A DNA stretch of 64,000 nucleotides from assembly GCF_000526775.1 (NCBI RefSeq), contig NZ_JAGS01000001.1:1426001-1490000 (forward strand), read 5' to 3'. The DNA comes from Ruminococcus albus AD2013 (GTDB taxonomy: Bacteria; Bacillota; Clostridia; Oscillospirales; Ruminococcaceae). Positions within the stretch are counted from its first letter, which is position 1. Each line of letters begins with the position of its first letter. The notes below the pieces were generated by a model. That model was given only the letters and a program-made list of their open reading frames with translations. It was not told the origin of the DNA and did no database searches. A program made the position numbers and the translations under genes. This document shows, one piece after another, positions 7,931 through 16,976 of the stretch.

Positions 7931-8517
7931 GCGATACCTGCTTTTTCAAAGTGCTTTCTTACAACAGCTTTGCCGACATATGCACCTATAATACCGAATA
8001 CCAGGCAAAGGATCAGAAGTATCGCAATAGTTTTTCCGTTTATAACACCGAAAAGTGCATCACAATAATCCTCTGAGAAACCACCATCGATCAAGTTTTT
8101 GCGATATTTATCAGCTGTTACGATCACAGGGAAATAGTTCGCACATATCCACAGACAGAATACGCCATGACTAATGGCTATCATTTTTGTACTCTTATAG
8201 CGGCCCTTTTTAGCGATCAGATCTGCTATCAACCCTGATACGATGATAAGGGGTGCGCCCAGCCAACCCATACCTGTTAAAAACATGATGATAGCTATAA
8301 TTACCGACATTATGGTTATCATTCCGAATTTTTCAACCTTTGTGTAAAAAAGCATCATGGGGATAGAACCAACGATCGGTATCAGAACTACATAGGAAGC
8401 AATAAAATAAGGGTGAATAAATCCCAGCATTCCACAGGCATATTCCACAACAAATATCAGCGCAGTAAAAATACCTACGGTTATAAAATCTTTTGCATTA
8501 AGTTTGTTTTGATTCAT
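7927..8517 (-). CDS. ECF transporter S component, MptD/Trep_Strep family
   Basis: A 196-residue, very hydrophobic protein with about five to six membrane spans (for example TVGIFTALIFVVEYACG near the N-terminus and ILLILCLVFGIIGAYVGK near the end). The pattern fits the Trep_Strep S-component family, whose ligands are mostly unknown. It is the first gene of the operon and determines specificity. Members of this family accompany siderophore loci in streptococci (the equibactin region, from memory), which agrees with the two operator-like palindromes in front of it. Uptake of the metallophore made by the NRPS operon, or of a precursor, is an inference. Confidence 0.8.
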   Translation of the reverse strand: MNQNKLNAKDFITVGIFTALIFVVEYACGMLGFIHPYFIASYVVLIPIVGSIPMMLFYTKVEKFGMITIMSVIIAIIMFLTGMGWLGAPLIIVSGLIADLIAKKGRYKSTKMIAISHGVFCLWICANYFPVIVTADKYRKNLIDGGFSEDYCDALFGVINGKTIAILLILCLVFGIIGAYVGKAVVRKHFEKAGIA

Positions 8518-8544
8518 AATATCTACTCCTATTAATTAAATTTT

Positions 8545-8626
8545 GTTAGCTTAATACAACTTTCAGATTAACTGGTTAGTTGTATTTAACCATATGAATT
8601 ATAGCATAATGATTAATGTTTGTCAA
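8545..8626 (-). promoter_or_regulatory. ECF operon promoter with two metal-regulon operators
   Basis: On the minus strand TTGACA (8626-8621) and TATAAT (8603-8598) are 17 bases apart. Two palindromes of the GTTAG-N6-CTAAC type follow: 8575-8590 (right half TTAAC) at the expected start of transcription and 8545-8560 (right half ACAAC) in the leader. A repressor bound here would block initiation or clearance. No gene or other signal was seen in 8627-8824. Confidence 0.75.
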
Positions 8627-8824
8627 CTGTATGATTAGGATAAGATTTTTCGAGTTTTAGAGTGATTTTGTATATTCTGTTGAAAAATCAAAGATTAACA
8701 CGCTTTATTCAGGACTCATTTTTGTTAATTTCAGGCTTTGTATAAAGTTGAGTAAATAAGATAATTTGTTAATGTTATCCTAAATACTTGAGAAAGAGTC
8801 AATTATTTTTTGTCAAGTGGGCTG

Positions 8825-8871
8825 TTGTAATATCATCGTAAAAGTGATATAATCAGTTTGTCGCAACTAAC
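8825..8871 (+). promoter_or_regulatory. Promoter and operator of the MacB-type ABC pair
   Basis: TTGTAA (8825-8830), 17-base spacer, TATAAT (8848-8853), then GTTTG-TCGCAA-CTAAC (8856-8871), one base short of the regulon palindrome, directly downstream of the -10 box. Confidence 0.65.
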
Positions 8872-8903
8872 GCACTATATTCTATGGAGGAGAGTAATCT
8901 ATC

Positions 8904-9620
8904 ATGAGCGAAAAAGAAAAAAAATTTCTTGAAGTCTGCGGACTAAAAAAAAGTTTCGGTAGCGGTGATACGAAGCAAGACGTTTTGAAGGGACTTGATT
9001 TTACAGTTGCTAAAGGCGAATTCTGCGTGCTGCTGGGACCTTCGGGTTCAGGCAAATCAACACTGCTGAATATCCTCGGAGGTATAGACAATGCCGATTC
9101 GGGTGAGATATACATTGACGGTGACAAGCTGGCTGATATGAATGAAAAAAGCCTTACCAGGTACAGAAGAAAGCATCTAGGTTATGTTTTCCAGATGTAT
9201 AATCTTATACCGAACCTGAATGTCAAGGAGAATATCGAGACAGGTGCATATCTTTCGGATGCTCCGCTGGATATTGATGAACTGCTGAAAATACTTGGAC
9301 TTTATGAGCACCGCCATAAACTGCCCAACCAGCTTTCGGGCGGTCAGCAGCAGCGAGTTTCCATCGGTCGTGCAATAGTGAAAAACCCCGATATACTTCT
9401 CTGCGACGAGCCCACAGGCGCACTTGACTACAACACCTCAAAGGAGATACTGAAGCTGATAGAAGAGGTCAATGTAAAGTATGGCAACACTATCATCATG
9501 GTAACTCATAATGAGGCTATCAAAGAAATGGCAGACCACGTTATCAAGCTGCGTGACGGTAAGATCAGGCATGATATCATCAATACCGAAAAGATCTCCG
9601 CTGCCGACCTTGAATGGTAA
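8904..9620 (+). CDS. ABC transporter ATPase, LolD/MacB-type
   Basis: A 238-residue ATPase with Walker A GPSGSGKST (about residue 43), Q-loop FQMYNLIPNL, signature LSGGQQQRVS, Walker B ILLCDEPTGALD and switch MVTHN. The NLIPNLNVKENIE stretch is typical of the FtsX-partnered (MacB/LolD/BceA) branch. It pairs with the permease that starts 13 bases after its stop. Such pairs do not carry solutes through the membrane; they act mechanically on substrates outside. The operator at 8856 places it in the metal regulon, but its cargo is unknown. Confidence 0.9.
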   Translation: MSEKEKKFLEVCGLKKSFGSGDTKQDVLKGLDFTVAKGEFCVLLGPSGSGKSTLLNILGGIDNADSGEIYIDGDKLADMNEKSLTRYRRKHLGYVFQMYNLIPNLNVKENIETGAYLSDAPLDIDELLKILGLYEHRHKLPNQLSGGQQQRVSIGRAIVKNPDILLCDEPTGALDYNTSKEILKLIEEVNVKYGNTIIMVTHNEAIKEMADHVIKLRDGKIRHDIINTEKISAADLEW

Positions 9621-9632
9621 GGAGGCGTTTTG

Positions 9633-12407
9633 ATGGCAAAAGAATCTATTTCATACGGAAAGCGTCCCAAAAACCCAATGATAAAGCGAGTATGGAAAGA
9701 TATATGGCGTGACAGAAAACGTTACTTTCTCATATTCATTATGTTCGTATTAACTATTGGCTTTGTATCAGGTATGTTCGTTTCCAATAACAGTATGAAC
9801 ACCTCGCTTGAAGAATGCGCTGAACGTTTCAAACGTGAAGACGGACATTTCAGGCTTTCCAAACCCGCAGACAAAGAAACTGTCGCAGCTATCGAAAGCG
9901 GTAAGATAGCTGATGTAGCCAGTGTCTTCCGTGAACGAGCATATAACGAAGCTGAAGACGAAGTTATCAAAGCCGTGGACGATGCAATGGCAGAAGAGAT
10001 CGACAAACAGGTCAGATCAGCAATTACCGAACAGGTAACTGCCGCTTTGGATAAACAATTTGAGACTGCTGCCGAAGCCGGACAGAAGCTCACCGATGAA
10101 CAGAAAAAGGCTGCCCTTGAAGAAGCTATCGATAAGGCTCTCTCGGAAAACTTCGACAAAGCTTACGATGAAGCTTTAAAGCAGGCGAAAGACTCCGATG
10201 AATACGATGATGCCCTCAAAGAGGCTTTCGATAAAGCCCACGAGGAGATCGACAAAGAGATCGATGATAAGGTCGGAGAGCTTTCTGACAGATACGGGCT
10301 TGATAAAGAGATCGACACCGTGCCCGTGACCGTATACGAGCTGTTTTACAAAGACGTTAAAGAAGGTCTTGCTGATGATGCAGACCCCGGCATAGGTATC
10401 AGAGTGTATCCCGAGCGTAAGGACGTGGATCTATACGATATACTTGACGGAAAGGCTCCCGAAAACAAGAATGAAATAATGATCGACCGTATGCACGCAG
10501 ATAATGTTGGCATAAAAGTCGGTGATACCATCACAGTCGACAAAGAAGAATTTGAAGTTTGCGGACTTGCAGCTTTTGTTGATTATTCAACACTCTACGA
10601 GAACAATACCGACACAATGTTCGATGCAATGACCTTCAATGTTGCCATGACAACAGAAGAAGGCTTTGAACGCATACACAGCAATACACGAGCTAATTAC
10701 GCTTTCACCTACAATGATCGACCCGATGACGAATATGAAGAAAAGTCGCTGTCAGATGATTTTATGAAAGCTCTCATCACTCAGGTCGCTGTATCCGAAG
10801 ATGAGGATATCAAGCTGGAGGACTATGTTCCTGCCTATGCCAATCAGGCCATCAACTTTGCCAAAAATGACCTGGGTACAGATATGGCAATGGGCGGAGT
10901 AATGCTCTATATACTCACCGCCGTACTGGCGTTTATATTCGCTGTTACCATAAGCACTACGCTCGAAAAAGAATCTTCCGTTATCGGCACTTTACGAGCA
11001 TCGGGTTATACAAAAGGCGAACTGCTCAGATACTATATGAGCGCCCCCCTCATGATCGCTGTATTTTCAGCGCTGGTCGGTAATATACTGGGTTACACAT
11101 TCTTCAAGAATGTTGTGGTAGGTATGTATTACAACAGCTACAGCCTGCCAACGTACAAGACCCTGTGGACACCTTATGCATTTATCCGCACCACCATAAT
11201 ACCGATAGTTCTCATGCTTATCATCAACCTTGTTGTTATTCTGAGGACCCTGCGCCTATCGCCGCTGCGTTTCCTGCGTCACGACCTGAAAAGAAGCAAG
11301 CGCAAGAAAGCTGTCAGACTGCCCAGATGGAGATTTTTCCCAAGATTCCGCATACGTGTATTTCTCCAGAATATCCCGAATTACCTGATGCTTTTCGTAG
11401 GCATAACCTTTGTTATGCTGCTGTTGTCGATGGCTGTGGGAATGCGTGAAACACTGGACTATCATCAGGCGCATATGTGTGAATCGATGTTCGCAAAGGA
11501 ACAGCTCGTACTCAGCCGAACCGAGGATGATGACGGCAGCACAATAACTACCTCTACAAAAAATGCAGAGCGTATCTCCATATCTTCACTGGAAAGAAAG
11601 AGCGATACCTATAACGAAGAAATATCCGTTTACGGTGTTAAGGATGACAGCCTGTACATAAGGCTTGACGCTGACTTTAATGAAAAAGCTGCCGAAGATG
11701 AGGTTTACATATCACGGGCTTATGCAGATAAGTATAAGATCAATGTGGGGGACACTATAGTTCTTTCTGAAAAATACGAGCATAAAGACTATACCTGGAA
11801 GGTATACGATATCTACGATTATTCAGCTGGACTTGCTGTATTCATGACGAATGAAAGGTTCAATGAAGTGTTTGATAAAGACAAAGATGATTTCAGCGGC
11901 TATATGTGCAATGAACCTATAACTGACATAGATGATGAATATGTCGCAGCTGAGATAACCGAAGACGACCTTCTGAAAGTAGCTCGTCAGCTTGACCACT
12001 CCATAGGTGCATACATGGAATATTTCCAGTATGTGTGCGTGATAGTCGCAGCGCTGATACTCTATCTGCTTACCAAAATAATCATCGAGAAAAACGAGCG
12101 TGCCATCTCCATGACAAAGGTGCTTGGTTATAACGATAACGAAATAGCCTCACTTTACCTTATCCCTACTGCTATATTCGTGTTCATCACTGAATTTATA
12201 GCTATATACCTCGGCTTTATCCTGATGACGGTATTCTGGAAAGCCATGATGCTCGGCATGAGCGGCTGGTTTGAATTCACTATGCCCGTATCCGGCTTTG
12301 TGAAAGAATTCCTGCTTGTATTCATAGCATATCTGCTCATAACGTTCATAGACTTTTTCCGTATCCGCAAGATACCGAAGGTGCTCGCACTCAAAAATAT
12401 CGAATAG
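9633..12407 (+). CDS. FtsX-like ABC permease with a long coiled-coil insertion
   Basis: About 924 residues. One membrane span lies near residue 30, followed by a long extracellular part. Two FtsX cores follow, around residues 420-550 and 780-920, each with three spans (for example VMLYILTAVLAFIFAVTIST). Residues about 100-235 form an Ala/Glu/Lys/Asp-rich heptad stretch predicted to be a long coiled coil. A second extracellular domain lies between the cores. An ATG at 9633 with AAGGAGG seven bases before it is preferred over the TTG three bases upstream. It works with the ATPase just upstream. The coiled-coil arm recalls membrane-tethered hydrolase activators or exporters, but no function can be assigned. 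Confidence 0.88.
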   Translation: MAKESISYGKRPKNPMIKRVWKDIWRDRKRYFLIFIMFVLTIGFVSGMFVSNNSMNTSLEECAERFKREDGHFRLSKPADKETVAAIESGKIADVASVFRERAYNEAEDEVIKAVDDAMAEEIDKQVRSAITEQVTAALDKQFETAAEAGQKLTDEQKKAALEEAIDKALSENFDKAYDEALKQAKDSDEYDDALKEAFDKAHEEIDKEIDDKVGELSDRYGLDKEIDTVPVTVYELFYKDVKEGLADDADPGIGIRVYPERKDVDLYDILDGKAPENKNEIMIDRMHADNVGIKVGDTITVDKEEFEVCGLAAFVDYSTLYENNTDTMFDAMTFNVAMTTEEGFERIHSNTRANYAFTYNDRPDDEYEEKSLSDDFMKALITQVAVSEDEDIKLEDYVPAYANQAINFAKNDLGTDMAMGGVMLYILTAVLAFIFAVTISTTLEKESSVIGTLRASGYTKGELLRYYMSAPLMIAVFSALVGNILGYTFFKNVVVGMYYNSYSLPTYKTLWTPYAFIRTTIIPIVLMLIINLVVILRTLRLSPLRFLRHDLKRSKRKKAVRLPRWRFFPRFRIRVFLQNIPNYLMLFVGITFVMLLLSMAVGMRETLDYHQAHMCESMFAKEQLVLSRTEDDDGSTITTSTKNAERISISSLERKSDTYNEEISVYGVKDDSLYIRLDADFNEKAAEDEVYISRAYADKYKINVGDTIVLSEKYEHKDYTWKVYDIYDYSAGLAVFMTNERFNEVFDKDKDDFSGYMCNEPITDIDDEYVAAEITEDDLLKVARQLDHSIGAYMEYFQYVCVIVAALILYLLTKIIIEKNERAISMTKVLGYNDNEIASLYLIPTAIFVFITEFIAIYLGFILMTVFWKAMMLGMSGWFEFTMPVSGFVKEFLLVFIAYLLITFIDFFRIRKIPKVLALKNIE

Positions 12408-12410
12408 CAA

Positions 12411-12445
12411 AAAACACACCGCTCTGACTGCGGTGTGTTTTTTTG
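12411..12445 (+). terminator. Terminator of the MacB-type ABC operon
   Basis: AAAACACACCGC/GCGGTGTGTTTT (12411-12422 with 12430-12441) followed by T residues; perfect 12-bp stem. Confidence 0.93.
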
Positions 12446-12482
12446 CCGTTTTATAAGCACTGATCTTTGATTTGTAAAAAAT

Positions 12483-12560
12483 AAGTAAACACTGTATACA
12501 TACCTTGACAAGCGCATTTTTAAGTGATATAATATTCTTGTTTGTGAACAGTGCTTACTT
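12483..12560 (+). promoter_or_regulatory. tetR promoter bracketed by two inverted operator-like sites
   Basis: TTGACA (12505-12510), 17-base spacer, TATAAT (12528-12533). A 13-base segment AAGTAAACACTGT (12483-12495) recurs inverted as ACAGTGCTTACTT (12548-12560), one mismatch, flanking the promoter. Each lies in an imperfect 15-bp palindrome (12485-12499 and 12544-12558). This is the layout expected for autoregulation by a TetR dimer on both sides of the promoter. Confidence 0.65.
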
Positions 12561-12581
12561 AAAAAGCAGGAGGTGATACTT

Positions 12582-13199
12582 GTGCCCAGAGATAAAAGCG
12601 AGAATAATAAGAAAATAATCATTGCTGCCAAAAAGGAGTTTTTGGAGCAGGGATTTAAAAATGCTTCAATGCGCAAGATAGCTGCTGATGCAGGTATTAC
12701 CGTAGGTGCTCTGTACAGACATTTTGAAAATAAGGAAGAAATGTTTGCATCACTGGTCGAGCCGACTCTTAGTGAACTTAGGATGCTTTATGATAAAGCC
12801 AGCATTAAGGAATATGAACGCCTGAAAGTATTGGCTAACGAACAGGCATTGCTTAAAGCCGAAAATAAGACACAGTGGATAATGAGCTTTATTTATCAGA
12901 ATTTCGATGTATTCAAGCTGCTGGTATGCTGTTCACAGGGAACAAAATATGAGAACTTTATCCATGATATGGCACTGTTGGAAGAAAAGCTCGATGCGGA
13001 ATACTTCGATAAACTGAATGATTATAACATGAAACTGAGAGAAGTTTCTCATCTGGAGTTCCATATGCTGGTAACAGCAAATGTATCAGCAATGTACGAG
13101 GCAGTAAAACACGATTTTACCGAGGAACAGGCACTGCACTATGCAGAGACCATAGAAGAGTTCTTCTCGGCAGGATGGAAAAAAATACTGGGCATATAA
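12582..13199 (+). CDS. TetR/AcrR family regulator
   Basis: About 205 residues. The N-terminal helix-turn-helix is clear: AAKKEFLEQGFKNASMRKI, then AADAGITVGALYRHFENK. The C-terminal ligand domain is helical and not assignable. Two GTG codons are possible; the one at 12573 lies within AGGAGGTGAT, while the one at 12582 sits 8 bases after it, so 12582 is the likely start. It precedes the two YbtPQ-like ABC genes in the same direction and probably controls them and itself through the sites at 12483-12560. The inducing ligand might be the metallophore or an intermediate (inference). Confidence 0.88.
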   Translation: MPRDKSENNKKIIIAAKKEFLEQGFKNASMRKIAADAGITVGALYRHFENKEEMFASLVEPTLSELRMLYDKASIKEYERLKVLANEQALLKAENKTQWIMSFIYQNFDVFKLLVCCSQGTKYENFIHDMALLEEKLDAEYFDKLNDYNMKLREVSHLEFHMLVTANVSAMYEAVKHDFTEEQALHYAETIEEFFSAGWKKILGI

Positions 13200-13222
13200 T
13201 GCCTGTATTTTTTTGAGCATAA

Positions 13223-13238
13223 GTTAGTCTTTTATAAC
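13223..13238 (+). promoter_or_regulatory. Metal-regulon operator before the YbtPQ-like genes
   Basis: GTTAG-TCTTTT-ATAAC, one base off the consensus palindrome, 23 bases before the first ABC start. No separate promoter is obvious, so it may act as a roadblock to read-through from tetR. Confidence 0.5.
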
Positions 13239-13260
13239 TTAAAGAAAGAGGGGAATAGAT

Positions 13261-15033
13261 ATGTCTGAAAAGACAAAGAAGAAGAGAAAGCGTTCTCTGA
13301 CCAGCTGGCTGTTCGAGTTCGCAGAAGAAAAAAAGCTGAACTATATTTTATGTATGCTTTTTGCAGTATCAAAAGTAGTGTGCGGTCTTGTGCCGTACAT
13401 TTACATGGCAGATATAGTAAAAACACTGCTGATACTGCATGGATCGAACCAAGTACCCAAGATGGGTGATTTCAGCAAGGATATGATAATGATGGGTGTT
13501 TTCTGGGTACTTAGCAAGGTGAGCCACGCAATATCCACCACCATCTCACACGCAACATCTTTCGTGATACTTGCAAATATCCGCCGCAGACTGGCAGAAA
13601 AGCTTGCAAAAATACCTCTGGGTTCAGTAATGGCAGATTCCAGCGGAACATACAAGAATATCATCTGTGAGCGTGTAGACTCTATCGAGACCACACTTGC
13701 ACACATTATCCCTGAGGTAGGCGCAGGTGTTCTCGTGCCTTTGGCATTGATAATCTATATGCTTACTATCAACGTAAAGCTCACACTGCTGTCAATGCTG
13801 TGCATACCTGCCGGTGCGATATTCTTCATGGGTATGATGGCAGCAAGCAAAAATTTATACGGTGATGCTATCACAAAAACGAAAGCCCTGAACGATTCAG
13901 CCGTTGAATATATAAACGGCATCGAGGTAATAAAAGCATTCAGCAAATCGGGAAGCTCCTACGAAAAGTTCGCAAATGCCGCAAAGGACTGTGCAACCTG
14001 CTACATTGAATGGATGAGAAAATGTAATTTATGGCAGAACATGGCTCTTATCTTGATGCCGTTCTTCCTGCTGGGACTTCTCCCCTTCGGTGCAATAGAA
14101 TATATGCATGGCAATGTATCAGGAGGAGATCTGCTGATGCTGGTAATACTCTCACTCAGCCTTGTAGCTCCTATCTCAACAGTTACTTCGTATACCGATG
14201 ATATCTCAAAGATGGGACTTATTATCAGCGAAGTTACCGAGATACTTGAGCGTGATGAACTGATCCGTCCGGAGATCATGACAGAAAAACCTGACGGCAC
14301 AGATATTGTTCTTGAAAATGTACACTTCGGTTATGAGGAAAAAGAGATACTCCACGGTATAGACCTGACAATAAAGCAAGGTACAGTCAATGCGCTGGTA
14401 GGTCCCTCCGGTTCGGGAAAATCGACCATCGCAAAACTCATAGCATCATTCTGGGACGTTAATGAAGGTAAGGTCACTCTTGGCGGTGTGGATATAAAGA
14501 ATATCCCTCTTGAAGAATACAATCGCAATATCGCCTATGTATCACAGGACAATTATCTGTTCGATGAAACCATAATGGATAATATACGTATGGGAGATCC
14601 TAAGGCCAGCGACGAAGATGTTATGAATGCTGCCAAGGCCTGCGGCTGCCACGATTTTATCATGAAGCTGGAGAATGGTTATAACACTGTAGTCGGCGGT
14701 GCCGGCGGACATCTTTCGGGCGGTGAAAGACAGAGGATATCCATTGCCAGGGCAATGCTGAAAAATGCTCCGGTTATCATTCTTGACGAAGCTACTGCTT
14801 ATACCGATCCCGAGAACGAAGCACTGGTACAGTCTTCTGTTGCGAAACTTGTAAAGGGCAGGACACTTCTTGTGATCGCTCACAGACTTTCAACAATTGC
14901 TGATGCGGATAAGATAATAGTTATCAACGACGGTAAGGTCGAGGCAAGCGGTACTCAGGAGGAGCTGCTCAGAAACTCTCCTCTGTACAGCCAGATGTGG
15001 AACAGCCATATCACAGTAAAGGAGGGAGTATAA
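13261..15033 (+). CDS. ABC half-transporter, YbtP/Irp6-like (TMD-NBD fusion)
   Basis: A 590-residue exporter-fold protein with six membrane spans in residues about 25-310 and an ATPase domain after about 345: Walker A GPSGSGKST, signature LSGGERQRIS, Walker B VIILDEATAYTD, H-loop IAHRLST. It forms a heterodimer with the next gene, whose start overlaps its stop (TAATG). Pairs of this type next to thiazoline NRPS loci (YbtP/YbtQ in Yersinia, the equibactin locus in Streptococcus equi, recalled) import the metal-loaded siderophore although their fold is that of exporters. Import here is inferred from context; export is the main alternative. Confidence 0.88.
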   Translation: MSEKTKKKRKRSLTSWLFEFAEEKKLNYILCMLFAVSKVVCGLVPYIYMADIVKTLLILHGSNQVPKMGDFSKDMIMMGVFWVLSKVSHAISTTISHATSFVILANIRRRLAEKLAKIPLGSVMADSSGTYKNIICERVDSIETTLAHIIPEVGAGVLVPLALIIYMLTINVKLTLLSMLCIPAGAIFFMGMMAASKNLYGDAITKTKALNDSAVEYINGIEVIKAFSKSGSSYEKFANAAKDCATCYIEWMRKCNLWQNMALILMPFFLLGLLPFGAIEYMHGNVSGGDLLMLVILSLSLVAPISTVTSYTDDISKMGLIISEVTEILERDELIRPEIMTEKPDGTDIVLENVHFGYEEKEILHGIDLTIKQGTVNALVGPSGSGKSTIAKLIASFWDVNEGKVTLGGVDIKNIPLEEYNRNIAYVSQDNYLFDETIMDNIRMGDPKASDEDVMNAAKACGCHDFIMKLENGYNTVVGGAGGHLSGGERQRISIARAMLKNAPVIILDEATAYTDPENEALVQSSVAKLVKGRTLLVIAHRLSTIADADKIIVINDGKVEASGTQEELLRNSPLYSQMWNSHITVKEGV

Positions 15034-16766
15034 TGATATCAACACTAAAAAAATTCTTTATGTTCTGTTCGGTCGAAGACAGGAACAAGATCTACAAGGC
15101 AATAGGATTAGGTGTTATCAAGGCGCTGTTTGCAGCAATGCGTATAGGTGCGATAGGCGTAGTGGCAATGGGTATCATCGACGATAATATGTCCATGAAG
15201 AATGTTTGGAATTCCCTTCTCATACTCATTATTTCCCTGATCGCACAAGTCATCATAAGCATGAAGACCACAATGCTCCAGACAGAAGCAGGTTATCACT
15301 GCTGTACCGGCAAGAGGATCGAGATCGCTGAACATCTGCGTTATCTCCCCATGGGTTATTTCAATGATACAAGCCTCGGTCATATAACCAGCGTAACTAC
15401 AAATACCATGGAAGCCCTTGCAGGTATTGCCGCACGTATAGTTATGCTTACAACACAGAGCGTTCTTACCACACTTATACTGACAATATGTGTACTTATA
15501 TTCGATGTAAGGATAGGTCTGATACTGATTCTGGGAATAGGCATATACGCTGTCATAAACAGCCTTATGCAGAAAAAATCAAGATCAAGCGTACCAAGGA
15601 AACAGGCATCCGACAATGCAATGATCTCTGCTATAATCGAATTCATCCAGGGTATAGTAGAAGTTAAGAACTACAATCTGACCAAGAGCCGTGCTAAAAA
15701 GCTGGATGAAGCCATAAAAGCCAAGCAGTTTGCCGACACACATCTTGAGTACGATGTGATACCGTACATCACATTACAGGATATCACAACAAAGCTCATG
15801 GGAGTTGTAATGTGTGCTGCATCGGTATATTTTTACGTGAACGGTACGATGAGCCTTCTCTACTGCATCATGATGATGATAAGCTCATTCATGATCTACG
15901 AAAGTCTTGATGCAATGAGCGGATACAGTGCACTTATCAGAAGCGTAGATGTTTCGGTAACTCTTGCCAATGAAATAATTGATATTCCGGGCATGGACAT
16001 AAACGGTGAAGAGATAACACCTGATAATCACGACATTGAACTAAAAAACATCACATTCGCCTATGAGAACAGGAATATCATCAACGGTATCGACCTGAAG
16101 ATACCCGAAAAGACCACCACTGCCATAGTAGGTCCTTCAGGCGGAGGAAAGACAACACTGACAAGCCTTATGTCAAGATTCTGGGATGTAAACAGCGGTC
16201 AGGTACTGCTGGGCGGCAGAAATGTCAAGGATTACAGCTTTGACAGTCTGATGCGGAATTTCAGCTTTGTATTCCAGCGTGTGTATCTTTTCCAGGACAC
16301 CATTGCAAATAACATACGTTTCGGCAGACCCGATGCAAGTATGGAGGAAGTTGTAGCAGCTGCTAAAAAAGCTTGCTGCCACGAATTCATACAACAGCTC
16401 CCCGGTGGATACGATACAGTGATCGGAGAAGGCGGTGCAAGTCTTTCAGGTGGTGAAAAACAGCGTATCTCCATTGCAAGAGCAATAATGAAGGATTCAC
16501 CGATAATAATACTCGATGAGGCTACTGCAAATGTTGACCCGGAAAACGAGGCTGAACTTACTAAGGCAGTAAAGGAACTCACCAAGGAGAAAACTATCAT
16601 AATGATAGCGCACCGACTTAAAACAGTTGAACACGCTGATCAGATAATTGTTATCAATGAAGGAAAGATAGCCCAGCGAGGAACTCATTCAGAACTCATG
16701 CAGCAGCAAGGCATCTACCGCACATTTGTTGAAGATCGTCAGAAAGCAGCAAGCTGGAAATTATAA
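15033..16766 (+). CDS. ABC half-transporter, YbtQ/Irp7-like (TMD-NBD fusion)
   Basis: A 577-residue partner of the preceding gene. Six spans occupy residues about 20-300, then the ATPase: Walker A GPSGGGKTT, signature LSGGEKQRIS, Walker B IIILDEATANVD, H-loop IAHRLKT. The start is the ATG at 15033 within TAATG, preceded by GGAGGG (15021-15026); an upstream in-frame ATG at 14997 lies inside the previous gene and lacks a ribosome site. Both ATPase sites look complete, so the heterodimer should be catalytically symmetric. It is followed by a strong terminator. Confidence 0.88.
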   Translation: MISTLKKFFMFCSVEDRNKIYKAIGLGVIKALFAAMRIGAIGVVAMGIIDDNMSMKNVWNSLLILIISLIAQVIISMKTTMLQTEAGYHCCTGKRIEIAEHLRYLPMGYFNDTSLGHITSVTTNTMEALAGIAARIVMLTTQSVLTTLILTICVLIFDVRIGLILILGIGIYAVINSLMQKKSRSSVPRKQASDNAMISAIIEFIQGIVEVKNYNLTKSRAKKLDEAIKAKQFADTHLEYDVIPYITLQDITTKLMGVVMCAASVYFYVNGTMSLLYCIMMMISSFMIYESLDAMSGYSALIRSVDVSVTLANEIIDIPGMDINGEEITPDNHDIELKNITFAYENRNIINGIDLKIPEKTTTAIVGPSGGGKTTLTSLMSRFWDVNSGQVLLGGRNVKDYSFDSLMRNFSFVFQRVYLFQDTIANNIRFGRPDASMEEVVAAAKKACCHEFIQQLPGGYDTVIGEGGASLSGGEKQRISIARAIMKDSPIIILDEATANVDPENEAELTKAVKELTKEKTIIMIAHRLKTVEHADQIIVINEGKIAQRGTHSELMQQQGIYRTFVEDRQKAASWKL

Positions 16767-16772
16767 AAAATA

Positions 16773-16826
16773 AAAATGATACCGACGTTTCGCAATGCCA
16801 ACAAAACGTCGGTATCATTTTCTTTT
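16773..16826 (+). terminator. Terminator of the tetR/ABC operon
   Basis: An 18-bp stem, AAAATGATACCGACGTTT paired with its complement at about 16804-16821, loop of about 13 bases, then TTCTTTTT. The upstream A-run could also let it work in reverse. Confidence 0.9.
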
Positions 16827-16843
16827 TGGTACACAAAGGAAAA

Positions 16844-16976
16844 ATTAGCCTCTTTTAACTTATACAAAAAGCTAAATTAAGGTGTTGACAAAAGTTTATC
16901 AATATGATATAATATCATCGTGCGATTTTTTATTGAAAGATCAGGCGATCGCGCCTGTCGGTTATACACAACTAAC
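16844..16976 (+). promoter_or_regulatory. NRPS operon promoter with flanking operator-like sites
   Basis: TTGACA (16885-16890), 17-base spacer, TATAAT (16908-16913): a full-consensus promoter. Sites resembling the regulon palindrome lie upstream (16844-16859, ATTAG-CCTCTT-TTAAC, weak) and downstream (16961-16976, GTTAT-ACACAA-CTAAC). A short hairpin CAGGCG/CGCCTG lies at about 16942-16957. Confidence 0.7.

Noticed and set aside
8545..8626. Fur boxes upstream of the metal genes
   Set aside because: No GATAAT-type 19-bp Fur palindrome is visible; the recurring motif is GTTAG-N6-CTAAC.
5713..16766. The ECF and YbtPQ-like genes as drug-resistance transporters
   Set aside because: Fold alone cannot exclude it, but operator sites and the adjacent thiazoline NRPS operon make metal or metallophore transport the simpler reading.
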